Source: Pseudoalteromonas sp. 3D05
Lineage (GTDB): Bacteria; Pseudomonadota; Gammaproteobacteria; Enterobacterales; Alteromonadaceae
DNA: 64,000 nucleotides
NCBI RefSeq assembly: GCF_002723455.1
Contig: NZ_PDUS01000002.1
Coordinates: 211,095 to 275,094 of the forward strand
Direction of reading: 5' to 3'
The position numbers and the translations under genes were made by a program. The notes beneath the pieces were generated by a model. That model was not told where the DNA came from. It did not search any database and saw only the letters and a program-made list of their open reading frames with translations. Numbering within the stretch: the first letter of the stretch is position 1; each line of letters opens with the position of its first letter. This document shows positions 9,313 to 19,554 of this stretch, piece after piece.

Positions 9313-9978
9313 ATGGCATTTAATCAATCGTACAATACCGCTAAACCGGTTATGTCGACCATTGAAACAAACAAGGTACTTAAAAACACCTATTTCTTAC
9401 TGGCCATGACATTAGCATTTAGTGCAGTGACGGCTGGTATCTCAATGGCATTACAACTACCTTACTTTATGGGGTTAGTTTTCACACTTATTTCGTTTGG
9501 CTTACTCTTTGTCGTCAACAAAAAAGCAGATAGCGCATCAGGCGTAGCTTGGGTATTTGCTTTTACAGGTTTAATGGGTGCCGGTTTAGGCCCACTTTTA
9601 AACCACTATGCAGCAATGCCTAATGGCCCTATGCTTATCATGCAAGCGCTAGGTTCTACAGCATTAATTTTCCTAGGTCTTTCAGCCTATGCTCTGAATA
9701 CCAAAAAAGATTTTTCTTTTATGGGCGGGTTTTTAACTGTTGGCTTAATCGTTGTTATAGTTGCAAGTATTGTTAATATTTTTATTGGCAGTTCTTTAAT
9801 GTTTATGGTGCTTAATGCAGCTGTAGTATTAATTATGTCTGGACTTATTTTGTTTGATACTAGCCGTATTATTAACGGCGGCGAAACAAATTATATCCGC
9901 GCAACTGTTTCTTTATACCTGAGCGTATATAACTTATTTACTTCATTACTTGCTCTACTTGGCGCAAATAATGACTAA
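9313..9978 (+). CDS. yccA: Bax inhibitor-1 family membrane protein YccA
   Basis: Inner-membrane protein of 221 residues with seven hydrophobic segments. In E. coli YccA is a substrate and modulator of the FtsH protease. The family is supported by the GLGPLLNHY segment after the third helix and by the C-terminal LILFDTSRIINGGETNYIRATVSLYLSVYNLF, which holds the conserved DTS and the conserved acidic region of the TMBIM fold. An AAGGAG ribosome site lies 7 bases before the ATG. In E. coli yccA also sits beside tusE. Confidence 0.92.
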   Translation: MAFNQSYNTAKPVMSTIETNKVLKNTYFLLAMTLAFSAVTAGISMALQLPYFMGLVFTLISFGLLFVVNKKADSASGVAWVFAFTGLMGAGLGPLLNHYAAMPNGPMLIMQALGSTALIFLGLSAYALNTKKDFSFMGGFLTVGLIVVIVASIVNIFIGSSLMFMVLNAAVVLIMSGLILFDTSRIINGGETNYIRATVSLYLSVYNLFTSLLALLGANND

Positions 9979-9998
9979 TTAAAAAGTTCTGTTAAAAT

Positions 9999-10022
9999 AG
10001 CCCCTCTTTAGGGGCTTTTTTA
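9999..10022 (+). terminator. Terminator after yccA
   Basis: AGCCCC-TCTTTA-GGGGCT stem followed by T6. It ends only about 12 bases before tusD, so tusD translation may need readthrough or an internal promoter. Confidence 0.85.
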
Positions 10023-10033
10023 TTGGATATGTT

Positions 10034-10387
10034 TTGGCACGATTTGTACTTTCATTACACTGCGCACCGTCAGATCACGACACCACTCAACGACTATTCA
10101 AATTTGCAACCACTTGTCTAGAACAAGGGCATAGCGTTGATACTATTTTTTTATATCAACAAGGCGTATACCATGCCAGCGAAGACATTAATTTAGCAAC
10201 AGATGAGCTTGCTATTGCAAACCTTTGGCAAACGCTACATCAACGCGGTATTAAACTTATGCTGTGTATTACTGCGGCTGAAAAGCGTGGTCTTAATATT
10301 GCAGCCACGAACTTATTTACCGTTGCAGGCCTTGCCGAATTTGCGATGCTCGCCAGTGAAGCTGATAAATGGGTGCAATTTAAATGA
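10034..10387 (+). CDS. tusD: Sulfurtransferase subunit TusD
   Basis: Subunit of the TusBCD complex that relays persulfide sulfur from TusA to TusE for tRNA 2-thiolation. The 117-residue protein has its active-site cysteine at residue 78 (MLCITAAEKRG), the same number as E. coli TusD. The only plausible start in this frame is TTG; an ATG five bases upstream is in another frame. A weak GGAT is the only nearby ribosome-binding candidate, so initiation may be inefficient. The stop overlaps tusC by 4 bases. Confidence 0.93.
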   Translation: MARFVLSLHCAPSDHDTTQRLFKFATTCLEQGHSVDTIFLYQQGVYHASEDINLATDELAIANLWQTLHQRGIKLMLCITAAEKRGLNIAATNLFTVAGLAEFAMLASEADKWVQFK

Positions 10388-10740
10388 TTAACGTCCTTGT
10401 ATTAAGTCAACATAGCCCTTTTGATGATATGCATATTCGAGATGCTCTAGACATGACACTCATATTTGCTGCTATTGAACAAAATATAAGCTGGTTATTT
10501 ACTGGCCCTGCTGTTCTTGCATTAAAAGAAAATCAAAACCCTGAATCTTTAGGGCTAAAAAATTATTTTAAAAGTATAAAAACATTAGAAATTTATGACG
10601 TTGAAAACATCTATGTATGTGAGAAGTCTTTACTTGACTATAATCTGAGTAAAAATGATCTGATAATCAATGCAAAACCTTTAAACTTTAAAGCTCAAAG
10701 TCAATTAATTAGTGCGCAACAACAGGTTGTTAATTTATGA
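10384..10740 (+). CDS. tusC: Sulfurtransferase subunit TusC
   Basis: TusC is the non-catalytic DsrF-like subunit of the TusBCD hexamer. The 118-residue protein has the family N-terminus (INVLVLSQHSPFDD) and a central LFTGPAVLAL segment. It overlaps tusD (ATGA) and tusB (ATGA) by 4 bases each, indicating translational coupling and likely fixed stoichiometry. Confidence 0.92.
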   Translation: MINVLVLSQHSPFDDMHIRDALDMTLIFAAIEQNISWLFTGPAVLALKENQNPESLGLKNYFKSIKTLEIYDVENIYVCEKSLLDYNLSKNDLIINAKPLNFKAQSQLISAQQQVVNL

Positions 10741-11003
10741 GCACATTACACATTTTTTCTAAACCAATTAGTTATTACGATAACGAACGTCTAGTAAACT
10801 TAATACAACAAAACGACACTGTTTTATTGGTCGGGGATGCTTGTTACTCACAGAAGCTGTATTTCCAGCTTTGTGACAAGCTTTTACTTTTATCCGACGA
10901 TGCTAAAGCCCGTAACATTGAAATTATGCAACAAAATACCGCAATCGATTATGAAATATTCGTAGCAAAAACCCTATCTTCCTCTCAGTCTATAACTTGG
11001 TAA
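10737..11003 (+). CDS. tusB: Sulfurtransferase subunit TusB
   Basis: TusB is the small DsrH-like subunit of TusBCD. The protein is 88 residues and starts STLHIFSKP, which fits the family pattern. It begins in a 4-base overlap with tusC and ends 3 bases before tusE. Its identity rests as much on the conserved gene order as on its short, variable sequence. Confidence 0.9.
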   Translation: MSTLHIFSKPISYYDNERLVNLIQQNDTVLLVGDACYSQKLYFQLCDKLLLLSDDAKARNIEIMQQNTAIDYEIFVAKTLSSSQSITW

Positions 11004-11006
11004 CTC

Positions 11007-11336
11007 ATGCTAGAATTTAAAAATCAACAAATCGAAACAGATAAACAAGGCTATCTTCTTGATCATCAACTTTGGACACCTGAGCTTGCACCAATATTAG
11101 CCGAACAAGAAAGTATTGCTCTTACTGAACAGCATTGGGAAGTTATAAACTTTGTCCGCGATTTTTATCTTGAATACAATACCAGTCCCGCCATCAGAAT
11201 GTTAGTTAAAGCCATGGCTAAAGCGCTTGGAGAAGACAAAGGCAACAGTATTTACCTTTATAAGCTTTTCCCAAAAGGCCCGGCTAAGCAAGCAACTAAA
11301 ATTGCAGGACTGCCAAAACCAGCACGGTGTATTTAA
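11007..11336 (+). CDS. tusE: Sulfur relay protein TusE (DsrC family)
   Basis: TusE accepts sulfur from TusD and delivers it to MnmA. The 109-residue protein ends in PARCI, placing the acceptor cysteine at residue 108 as in E. coli. Other DsrC-family signatures are [19 protein letters not shown] and [20 protein letters not shown]. The second DsrC cysteine found in sulfite reducers is absent, so this is a TusE and not a dissimilatory DsrC. The stop overlaps the rluE start (TAATG). Confidence 0.95.
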   Translation: MLEFKNQQIETDKQGYLLDHQLWTPELAPILAEQESIALTEQHWEVINFVRDFYLEYNTSPAIRMLVKAMAKALGEDKGNSIYLYKLFPKGPAKQATKIAGLPKPARCI

Positions 11337-12010
11337 TGATGACAACAAATAAACCCAAGAACAGACGCAGCAGCGGGCGAAGTTTTAACAGAGATTTGTC
11401 TTCTCCCAGCAAACAGCCAATAAATACAAAGAACAAAAGAGAAATAAAAGCGCAGATCCCTTTAAGTGAGCGAAAAATTGTTTTGTTTAACAAACCATTT
11501 GATGTGTTATGTCAATTTACTGATGACAGTAATCGCCAAACACTTGCTAACTTTATTGATATTAAACACGTCTATGCCGCAGGACGCTTAGATAGAGACA
11601 GTGAGGGCCTTTTACTTTTGACTAACTGCGGTAAATTGCAAAACGCGCTCACTTCCCCGAATAAAAAAACCAGCAAAACTTATTGGGTACAAGTTGAAGG
11701 TGAACCGTCAGACGAAGTCATTAATATGTTGCGAAAAGGCATTATGTTAAAAGACGGGATGACACTACCTGCAAAAGTTGAACGTCTTCAGCCACCGCAT
11801 TTATGGACACGCACACCTCCTGTTAGAGAGCGCAAAAACATTCCTACAAGCTGGTTGAGCATCAGCTTAACTGAAGGCAGAAACCGTCAAGTGCGACGTA
11901 TGACAGCCCACATTGGTCACCCAACATTGCGGTTAATTCGATATCAGATTGGTCAGTACACCTTAGATAATATTAAAAATGGCGAATATAAGTTACTCCA
12001 AGGCGAGTAA
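11336..12010 (+). CDS. rluE: 23S rRNA pseudouridine synthase RluE
   Basis: RsuA-family pseudouridine synthase, in E. coli specific for U2457 of 23S rRNA. The catalytic motif is [17 protein letters not shown], with the nucleophilic Asp in [15 protein letters not shown] near the C-terminus is also family-typical. I chose the ATG that overlaps the tusE stop (224 residues); an earlier in-frame ATG inside tusE is less likely. The N-terminal 45 residues are basic and low in order. The overlap suggests co-expression with the tus genes. Confidence 0.92.
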   Translation: MMTTNKPKNRRSSGRSFNRDLSSPSKQPINTKNKREIKAQIPLSERKIVLFNKPFDVLCQFTDDSNRQTLANFIDIKHVYAAGRLDRDSEGLLLLTNCGKLQNALTSPNKKTSKTYWVQVEGEPSDEVINMLRKGIMLKDGMTLPAKVERLQPPHLWTRTPPVRERKNIPTSWLSISLTEGRNRQVRRMTAHIGHPTLRLIRYQIGQYTLDNIKNGEYKLLQGE

Positions 12011-12139
12011 TTACCGTTTGTGAGAATACTATTGCCCTGGTCAATACAACTCCATTTTTGAGCCCTCCTCATATCACTCACTGGTGTTTTTTAGGCAAGA
12101 CAAAACTGATATTTTGGGTGGCTTGCCTTCTATTTTACA

Positions 12140-12148
12140 TGCTATAAT
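12140..12148 (+). promoter_or_regulatory. Extended -10 promoter element before mnmA
   Basis: TGCTATAAT matches the extended -10 consensus (TG-N-TATAAT) about 110 bases before the mnmA ATG. No good -35 hexamer is seen, which is usual for extended -10 promoters. Confidence 0.5.
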
Positions 12149-12258
12149 CGCGGCCTTTCATACGCCATAAGCTATATGAGTGTTTATAATTCGCACTCTA
12201 ACTCTCTCTTGTGGTTAGTAGTATAAAATGACAGCAACCTGTATAAGCGAAAATATCC

Positions 12259-13359
12259 ATGAGCGAAAATAGTCACATTAAAGTCATTGTTGGCATGTCC
12301 GGCGGTGTTGATTCTTCTGTATCAGCTTATTTATTAAAACAACAAGGCTATCAAGTTGAAGGCTTGTTTATGAAAAACTGGGAAGAAGACGATAATGATG
12401 AATATTGCGCTGCTGCTGAAGACTTAAAAGACGCACAAGCGGTCTGCGATAAGCTTGATATAGAACTACACACTGTTAATTTTGCAGCCGAGTATTGGGA
12501 TAATGTTTTTGAGTATTTTTTAGCAGAATACAAAGCCGGCCGTACGCCGAACCCTGATATCATGTGTAACAAAGAAATAAAATTTAAAGCATTTCTTGAA
12601 TTTGCAGCAGGTGCACTTGGTGCTAATTATATCGCTACAGGCCATTATGTGCGTCGAGAATTACGTGATGATAAATATGTAATGTGCCGTGGCCTTGATG
12701 ATAATAAAGATCAAAGCTACTTTTTGTATACCTTAAGCCATGAGCACATTGGACAAACACTTTTTCCTGTAGGTGATATTGCTAAACCTGAAGTTCGCCG
12801 TATTGCTGAAGAACAAGACCTCATTACTCACGATAAAAAAGACAGCACAGGTATCTGCTTTATCGGTGAACGTAAATTTAAAGACTTTTTACAAAAATTC
12901 TTACCCGCACAACCTGGTGTGATTGAAGACACCGAGGGTCATAATGTCGGTGAGCATGAAGGATTAATGTACCATACACTTGGCCAACGTAAAGGTTTAC
13001 TAATTGGCGGCATGAAAGAAGGCTCTGGTGAGCCATGGTACGTTGTTGATAAAGATATAGAGCGCAATGTGCTTGTTGTAGGCCAAGGCAAAGATCACCC
13101 TCGCCTTTATAGTAATGGTTTAAATGCAAACCAATTACATTGGGTTGATAGAGTCGGCCCTAAAGGCACAACACGCTGCACAGTTAAAACACGTTACAGG
13201 CAAGAAGATATTAGTTGCACCCTTCTTGTAGGCGATGATGGTTTGGCACGTGTACTTTTTGATGAGCCGCAAAAAGCCGTAACGCCAGGCCAATCAGCTG
13301 TCTTTTATGCAAACGAAGTATGCCTTGGTGGCGGAATCATCGACTCGGTGATCAAATAA
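12259..13359 (+). CDS. mnmA: tRNA-specific 2-thiouridylase MnmA
   Basis: Cytoplasmic enzyme that forms 2-thiouridine at position 34 of tRNA Lys, Glu and Gln using ATP and sulfur from TusE. The 366-residue protein has the PP-loop GMSGGVDSS at about residues 12-20. Catalytic cysteines lie near residue 102 (DIMCNKE) and residue 199 (TGICFIG), as in E. coli. The stop overlaps hflD (TAATG). Its position just downstream of tusDCBE puts the whole late sulfur relay in one place. Confidence 0.97.
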   Translation: MSENSHIKVIVGMSGGVDSSVSAYLLKQQGYQVEGLFMKNWEEDDNDEYCAAAEDLKDAQAVCDKLDIELHTVNFAAEYWDNVFEYFLAEYKAGRTPNPDIMCNKEIKFKAFLEFAAGALGANYIATGHYVRRELRDDKYVMCRGLDDNKDQSYFLYTLSHEHIGQTLFPVGDIAKPEVRRIAEEQDLITHDKKDSTGICFIGERKFKDFLQKFLPAQPGVIEDTEGHNVGEHEGLMYHTLGQRKGLLIGGMKEGSGEPWYVVDKDIERNVLVVGQGKDHPRLYSNGLNANQLHWVDRVGPKGTTRCTVKTRYRQEDISCTLLVGDDGLARVLFDEPQKAVTPGQSAVFYANEVCLGGGIIDSVIK

Positions 13360-13961
13360 TGACAGAAAACCAAGTAATGGCTTTGGCAGCAATGTGTCAA
13401 ATTGCCAAGCAAGTACAAAAAATTGCCCAGTATGGCAGTAGCAATGATTATGACCTTGAAAAATTACTTTCAAGTATTGTCGTAACTAACCCTGATTCAC
13501 CAGAAGACGTGTATCAAGGGACTGAAAATCTTAGAGCTGGTTATCAATGTTTACTGGATCAGCTCAGTGCTGGCGAGAAGAAAGATGTTGAAATCGTCAA
13601 GTATGTCGGCGGCCTAATGCAGCTTGAGCGCGCACTAAGTGCAAAATCAAGTAGCTTAGCTGATCTTGGCAAAGGTATTGATGATATAAAGCGTCGTTTA
13701 GACCATTTTGCAATTACTGATGCAACATTAATCGCAGCCCTTGCAGATATATATTCAAAGGTGCTTAGCCCCCTTGGGCACCGCATTCAGGTTTATGGCA
13801 AACCTGATTTATTAAAACAGCAATTAGTACAACACAAGATACGCGCATTATTATTAGCGGGCATTCGAAGTGCAGTACTTTGGCGACAAATGGGCGGTAA
13901 GCGCCGCCATTTTTTCTTTGCAAAAAGAAAAATAATCGCCATTGCTAAAAACCACATATAA
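13359..13961 (+). CDS. hflD: HflD family lysogenization regulator
   Basis: HflD homolog; in E. coli a peripheral membrane protein that binds lambda CII. Its housekeeping role is unclear. The start chosen is the ATG overlapping the mnmA stop, giving 200 residues against 213 in E. coli. Helical segments such as ALAAMCQIAKQVQKIAQYG and VKYVGGLMQLERAL fit the family. The mnmA-hflD-purB order is conserved in gammaproteobacteria and supports the assignment. Confidence 0.92.
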   Translation: MTENQVMALAAMCQIAKQVQKIAQYGSSNDYDLEKLLSSIVVTNPDSPEDVYQGTENLRAGYQCLLDQLSAGEKKDVEIVKYVGGLMQLERALSAKSSSLADLGKGIDDIKRRLDHFAITDATLIAALADIYSKVLSPLGHRIQVYGKPDLLKQQLVQHKIRALLLAGIRSAVLWRQMGGKRRHFFFAKRKIIAIAKNHI

Positions 13962-13978
13962 TTATCGTTCAAAACTAA

Positions 13979-15364
<1,386 letters not shown>

Positions 15365-15383
15365 ACAAAAAGCTAAAACATTT

Positions 15384-15415
15384 AAAAAGCGAAAGGCTCC
15401 CCTTTCGCTTTTTTT
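15384..15415 (+). terminator. Terminator after purB
   Basis: AAGCGAAAGG-CTCC-CCTTTCGCTT stem followed by a T-run; a strong intrinsic terminator. Confidence 0.9.
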
Positions 15416-15445
15416 ATCTCTATTCGTTTGTAAATGGTGAAAAAC

Positions 15446-16591
15446 ATGTATCAATTAACGATTAACTCCCTGTCAGAACAAGAATTTTTAAATCAATATT
15501 GGCAGAAAAAACCTTTGCTAATTAAACAAGGCTTTCGCGATTTTGAAGACCCTCTTGATGCAAATGAGCTTGCAGGCCTTGCCATGGAAGAAAGTATTGA
15601 ATCTCGTATTATCACCAACCAAAATAACGACTGGCAAGCTCACCATGGTCCTTTTGAAGATTTCGAGTTATTAACAGAGCAACATTCTACTTTACTCGTA
15701 CAAGCCGTAGATCATTGGCATCCAGATGCAGCACAAATACTTGAACCTTTTAGATTTATTCCTAATTGGCGGATTGATGACTTAATGATCAGCTATTCCA
15801 CGCCCGGTGGTGGTGTAGGCCCACATTTAGACCAATATGATGTTTTTATTATACAAGGTGAAGGCAAAAGGCATTGGCGTGTAGGTATGCCAGACAGTAA
15901 TTTAAAACAGTTTGCACAAAATAAATCACTATTACAGGTAGAACAATTCCCTGCTGTTATTGATTGTATTTTAGAACCAGGTGATATTTTATATATCCCA
16001 CCAGGTTGTCCCCATGAAGGTTATGCGGTTGAAAATGCAATTAACTATTCTGTTGGATTTAGAGCCCCGAATCAGCAGGATTTATTATCGAGCTTTGCCG
16101 ATTATGTGATTGATAAAGAAGCTGGCAGCACCCGCTACTCTGATCCGCTCCTTGAAACCAGAGAGTCAAAGGGACTTCTTAGCACTACAGAAGCGACTGA
16201 GGTTAAGCAATTACTCAGCGCATTATTACAGGACGATAGTTTATTTAAGTCATGGTTAGGTCAAACAACCAGTGAACCTAAGCATGAAATGGATTTAATG
16301 CCACCAGAAGATCTTTATACAACTGAACAAGTCGCTCAATTGATAGGTGATTCTGACGAGATTTTTGAACGTTTAGGCGGCACCAGAGCAATATACCAAA
16401 GTACTGATAATGAAATTATTTTAAGTGTAAACGGCCAAAACTTTTTACTGCCAAAAACAGACCTAGCAGTAGTAAAATTATTAACTGATGACGTTAGCGT
16501 GACCGCTGAACAAATTAAAAGTTCAAAAAATAGTTTAAAATTTACTCAATCCTTTACTACACTACTAAATGAAGGTATTTGGTTTTGTTAG
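15446..16591 (+). CDS. roxA: Ribosomal protein L16 arginine hydroxylase (JmjC/cupin oxygenase)
   Basis: 2-oxoglutarate/Fe(II) oxygenase (YcfD/RoxA), in E. coli hydroxylating an arginine of ribosomal protein L16. Iron ligands are visible as His-x-Asp in GVGPHLDQYDVF (near residue 125) and as the distal His in PPGCPHEGYA (near 190). The C-terminal half forms the winged-helix/dimer region. I chose the second in-frame ATG because GGTGA lies at correct spacing, giving 381 residues against 373 in E. coli; an ATG four codons upstream is possible. Confidence 0.92.
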   Translation: MYQLTINSLSEQEFLNQYWQKKPLLIKQGFRDFEDPLDANELAGLAMEESIESRIITNQNNDWQAHHGPFEDFELLTEQHSTLLVQAVDHWHPDAAQILEPFRFIPNWRIDDLMISYSTPGGGVGPHLDQYDVFIIQGEGKRHWRVGMPDSNLKQFAQNKSLLQVEQFPAVIDCILEPGDILYIPPGCPHEGYAVENAINYSVGFRAPNQQDLLSSFADYVIDKEAGSTRYSDPLLETRESKGLLSTTEATEVKQLLSALLQDDSLFKSWLGQTTSEPKHEMDLMPPEDLYTTEQVAQLIGDSDEIFERLGGTRAIYQSTDNEIILSVNGQNFLLPKTDLAVVKLLTDDVSVTAEQIKSSKNSLKFTQSFTTLLNEGIWFC

Positions 16592-16603
16592 AGGTAAGAT
16601 GCA

Positions 16604-17062
16604 ATGAGTTATCATATCGACAAGGTAGAATGGGATACGCGAAAGGATTTATTACAACATATTAGAGAGCGTGTTTTTGTATGTGAACTACATATACCAA
16701 AACATATAGAGTTCGACAACTTAGACAATAACGCATTACACGTACTCGTAACAGATGACACTGAATCGCCAGTCGCGACAGGTAGATTATGCAACGACGG
16801 TTTAATTGGTAGGATTGCAGTATTACCTGAACATCGTAACCGGTCTGTATATAAGTCACTATTAAACTATATGGTTAATTTAGCTCAACAACAGGGCTTT
16901 AACAATATTAGTATAAATTGTATTTTAAACGAGGTTGAACGTTTTAGACGCAATGGTTTCACACAACAAGGTATCGTATTTATGGAAGCTGGTATTGCGC
17001 GCCAACGCATGCAATGCCCTATAAATCAGTTTGATACCAAACCATTCACGTTAGTGCATTAA
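16604..17062 (+). CDS. GNAT family N-acetyltransferase
   Basis: A 152-residue protein with the GNAT core. IGRIAVLPEHRNRSVYKSLL holds a variant of the R/Q-x-x-G-x-G/A acetyl-CoA loop (HRNRSV), in which both glycines are replaced. The C-terminal strand EVERFRRNGFTQQG and the FMEAGIARQRM end resemble ElaA/YjcF-like acetyltransferases. It starts 12 bases after roxA with GAGGTAA upstream, so it is probably co-transcribed. The substrate is not deducible, and the degenerate loop makes catalytic activity less certain. Confidence 0.8.
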   Translation: MSYHIDKVEWDTRKDLLQHIRERVFVCELHIPKHIEFDNLDNNALHVLVTDDTESPVATGRLCNDGLIGRIAVLPEHRNRSVYKSLLNYMVNLAQQQGFNNISINCILNEVERFRRNGFTQQGIVFMEAGIARQRMQCPINQFDTKPFTLVH

Positions 17063-17090
17063 AAAGCGAGCTACAAAGCTCGCTTTATTT
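17063..17090 (+). terminator. Terminator after the GNAT gene
   Basis: AAGCGAGCT-ACAA-AGCTCGCTT stem followed by TATTTTT, starting right after the stop codon. Confidence 0.85.
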
Positions 17091-17100
17091 TTGTCTGTTC

Positions 17101-17291
17101 CTAGTATCGATTTAATCGCGGCACCAGGTTTGTAAAATAGTGGGCTAACGCAATACCCTAAGGACAGCGCATGTTTAGCATTGATGCTGCGTTATCGCCT
17201 ATTTATAAGGCGTACACCAACCTACATAGCCGACGCCTTGCCTAAATACAAATCAGACTGCTTTGAATTTCACCTTGAAAGTTCAACAGTT
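17101..17291 (-). repeat. Truncated, inverted copy of MITE-like element family 1
   Basis: Read on the minus strand this stretch aligns along its length with the element at 19555-19824. Shared blocks include CTGTTGA-CTTTCAAGGT, the ATAAATAGG-GATAAC-CAGCATCAATGC stretch, TTAGCCCACTA and GCCGCGATTAAA. It lacks the outer ~35 bases on one end and part of the middle. It lies between two terminating genes (GNAT plus, DUF4826 minus). Confidence 0.8.
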
Positions 17292-17310
17292 CTTAATAAG
17301 CTGAACTTAT

Positions 17311-17772
17311 CTAGCTTGCTTCGTTAACCCAAAGGTGGTCTCTTTCATACATTTCATATAAACCGTGAGCACGATTAACTAATAAGTTTGCAAAATCCAC
17401 CTGGGTTTTATCCAGATTTCCAGACTGCATGATTTGGTCTGCTTTTAATTGCCATTGCAGAGAAAAATAGCGCAGCGCATCACGCGGGTTTTCAGCTGCT
17501 GTATCTTGGGCATGATCTGTAGGTAAACGTCCTGTTATCACCCAGTAGTTTTTACCCGTTTGTGCTTTAAATTTCCACAGTGCACATAAAGGAGCAATAA
17601 AACGGCTCTCTTTTTCAATTAATGTTTTCGGAAGAATACCTTTTTCAGCTAAATGCTTTTGCGCATTTTGAAAACACTCACGCTGCCACATTGCACTTTC
17701 TTGTTGTGCTTTAGCATGTTCTTCGGGTGTTAATTCTTTAGATTGATCAGGTTGAGTTTGTTTTTGTGTCAT
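17311..17772 (-). CDS. DUF4826 family protein
   Basis: A 153-residue soluble protein. The core from about residue 28 (MWQRECFQNAQKHLAEKGI) through ESRFIAPLCALWKF and NYWVITGRLPTDH matches my memory of DUF4826, a small family of marine gammaproteobacteria. The N-terminal 25 residues are polar and probably disordered. Function is not known. It stands alone between two repeat elements. Confidence 0.72.
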   Translation of the reverse strand: MTQKQTQPDQSKELTPEEHAKAQQESAMWQRECFQNAQKHLAEKGILPKTLIEKESRFIAPLCALWKFKAQTGKNYWVITGRLPTDHAQDTAAENPRDALRYFSLQWQLKADQIMQSGNLDKTQVDFANLLVNRAHGLYEMYERDHLWVNEAS

Positions 17773-17841
17773 TTTTAATTACTCTTTTACAACTTGTAGA
17801 CACTTTAAGTGCTATAACCCCAGCGTGCAAGCACAAATACA

Positions 17842-18109
17842 GGATTATAACCAAACCACCTCAAGATGCAGAATTCAGCGTTTCACAGGGGCTTAATATC
17901 AAAGCGTTAGTTTGCAAGAATGACCATCCCTTTAAGAAGGAATAACACTGAGAAAAAGTGCCGGTGGAGCGCCCAAAGGGTTGGTTTAAAAGCAATTTAT
18001 TTTGCCTTATCAATTTTACCAATAGAACCACTATTACTTGCAATCAATCCCTGACCTAAATCGCTTTTATTTCCAACGACGCTCACATCTTAAGGTGGCT
18101 TGGGTGTAT
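17842..18109. repeat. MITE-like element family 2, full-length copy
   Basis: About 268 bp of non-coding DNA bounded by imperfect inverted ends: left CCAAACCACCTCAAGATG and, on the opposite strand at the right end, CCAAGCCACCTTAAGATG (16 of 18 match). No transposase frame is present. A partial second copy lies at 26764-26857. It fills most of the 400-base gap between DUF4826 and the SDR gene; nothing else is visible there. Confidence 0.72.
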
Positions 18110-18172
18110 CCACTGCATTTACTGTAAACGCAGCAATACAAAACTCGTTACGTAAAACAGTATATAGAAACG

Positions 18173-18964
18173 TTACCTGTAATTTGTTTTAGCTGTTATA
18201 CGATTAAATAAACCAGGGAAAAATCGTTTAATTGTTGGTGCAAGCCCGCTTAATCCTTGACCCACGATGACTTCGTCTTTTTGTTTAGCTATCGCATCTA
18301 TCATTTGTTTAACGGCAACCGACACATCCATACCATTTTCAATCGAGTGCTCCGGCTTATTTTGCGCAACGCCATGCTCATTAAGTGAATTATGCGCAAT
18401 TGCTGTTTTTATTGAACCTGGACAAATAGTTAAACAATGTATATTTTTATCAGCTACTTCCGCCCTTAAGCAATCCATAAAGCCAACCACTGCGTACTTA
18501 CTGCCTGAGTATCCGGTACGAAATTTAGACCCAACTTTACCCGCAACGCTGCTTATAGAAACGACAGAGCCACAACCACGTTCAACCATAGAGGGTAACA
18601 CCGCTTTAGTCAGTGCAATTAATCCAAAATAATTGACTTCCATTAACTGTCGATAAACCGAAAAGTCATTCTCTAAAAACAAACTTCTTTGCGATACACC
18701 GCCATTATTAATTAAGATATCAACACGGCCTATTTCATCCATTATTGATTTAACGTATTCAAAAACATGTTCAGGTTGAGATAAGTCTAATGGGATAACA
18801 GAGTGATTATCACCATCTAAAGCCGCTTTAATTTCTTCCAATTTATCAGTGTTTCTCGCAGATAAAATAATATTTGCACCTAAATGTGCCAACTGAACCG
18901 CTAATTCTTGCCCGATACCTGATGATGCACCGGTGATCCATACTGTTTTATTTTTAAAATTCAT
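18173..18964 (-). CDS. Short-chain dehydrogenase/reductase
   Basis: A 263-residue classical SDR. The cofactor motif GASSGIGQE is near residue 11, INNGGVSQ follows in place of NNAG, the catalytic Ser lies in VVSISSVAG, and YSGSK is near residues 153-157. Arginine in SARNTDK after the second strand suggests NADP(H) preference. The C-terminus holds a hydrophobic/basic LAPTIKRFFPGLFNR segment as in DHRS7-like SDRs, which may touch the membrane. It starts 11 bases after the Mpo1-like gene and is probably co-transcribed with it. Substrate unknown. Confidence 0.88.
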   Translation of the reverse strand: MNFKNKTVWITGASSGIGQELAVQLAHLGANIILSARNTDKLEEIKAALDGDNHSVIPLDLSQPEHVFEYVKSIMDEIGRVDILINNGGVSQRSLFLENDFSVYRQLMEVNYFGLIALTKAVLPSMVERGCGSVVSISSVAGKVGSKFRTGYSGSKYAVVGFMDCLRAEVADKNIHCLTICPGSIKTAIAHNSLNEHGVAQNKPEHSIENGMDVSVAVKQMIDAIAKQKDEVIVGQGLSGLAPTIKRFFPGLFNRITAKTNYR

Positions 18965-18975
18965 AATGACGCTTA

Positions 18976-19479
18976 TTAAGGTTTAGTTGGGCCCGAGATA
19001 GTTTCAATTTTTTGTTCTAAATCACGATATAAGCCTAGCAAAAAAAGCGCTTCAGCAAGGACATATAATGGACCAATAATTAAACCTACTATATCATCAA
19101 CAAAAACGGGCTTTTTACCTTCAAAATAATGACCTACAAACTGCAGTATCCAACCTATTGCAAATAAGCTGATGCTAATAATTAGCCATTCATGAAAGCT
19201 TAATTCAGAGATTACGGTTGCAGCTAAGCCCATTACAACTAAAATTGCTGTCATTATTAAACCTAACGAAAGGCTCAAAACTAAGTAGTAAACTCCGCAG
19301 GCCAAAATAAATACATGAGCACCATTGATTTCATATCCTGTAAAAGTAAGTTCAATTCGGGCGAGTAAACAGAGCACAGCAAACACAATCATTGGTATAC
19401 CAAAAAAGTGAGTCAGTACATTTCTTTTTGAGCGATGATAAAGCCCATAATTACCTAATTGCTGCTCAAGTGTTTTCAT
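18976..19479 (-). CDS. Mpo1-like (DUF962) membrane protein
   Basis: A 167-residue protein with four or five hydrophobic helices. The N-terminal YGLYHRSKRNVLTHFFGIPM matches the Mpo1/YGL010w family, with the conserved His after YH and in NxxTH. FVGHYFEGKKP carries the second conserved His. In yeast Mpo1 is an Fe(II) dioxygenase acting on 2-hydroxy fatty acids; the bacterial function is not established. The start at 19479 was chosen over an upstream ATG because the alignable family sequence begins there and AAGAGA precedes it. Confidence 0.82.
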   Translation of the reverse strand: MKTLEQQLGNYGLYHRSKRNVLTHFFGIPMIVFAVLCLLARIELTFTGYEINGAHVFILACGVYYLVLSLSLGLIMTAILVVMGLAATVISELSFHEWLIISISLFAIGWILQFVGHYFEGKKPVFVDDIVGLIIGPLYVLAEALFLLGLYRDLEQKIETISGPTKP

Positions 19480-19554
19480 GATTTTTCTCTTGTTATTATG
19501 CATGAATCCAGAGTAACAAATTAAATTAGGTATGAATGTCGGCTACACGACATT

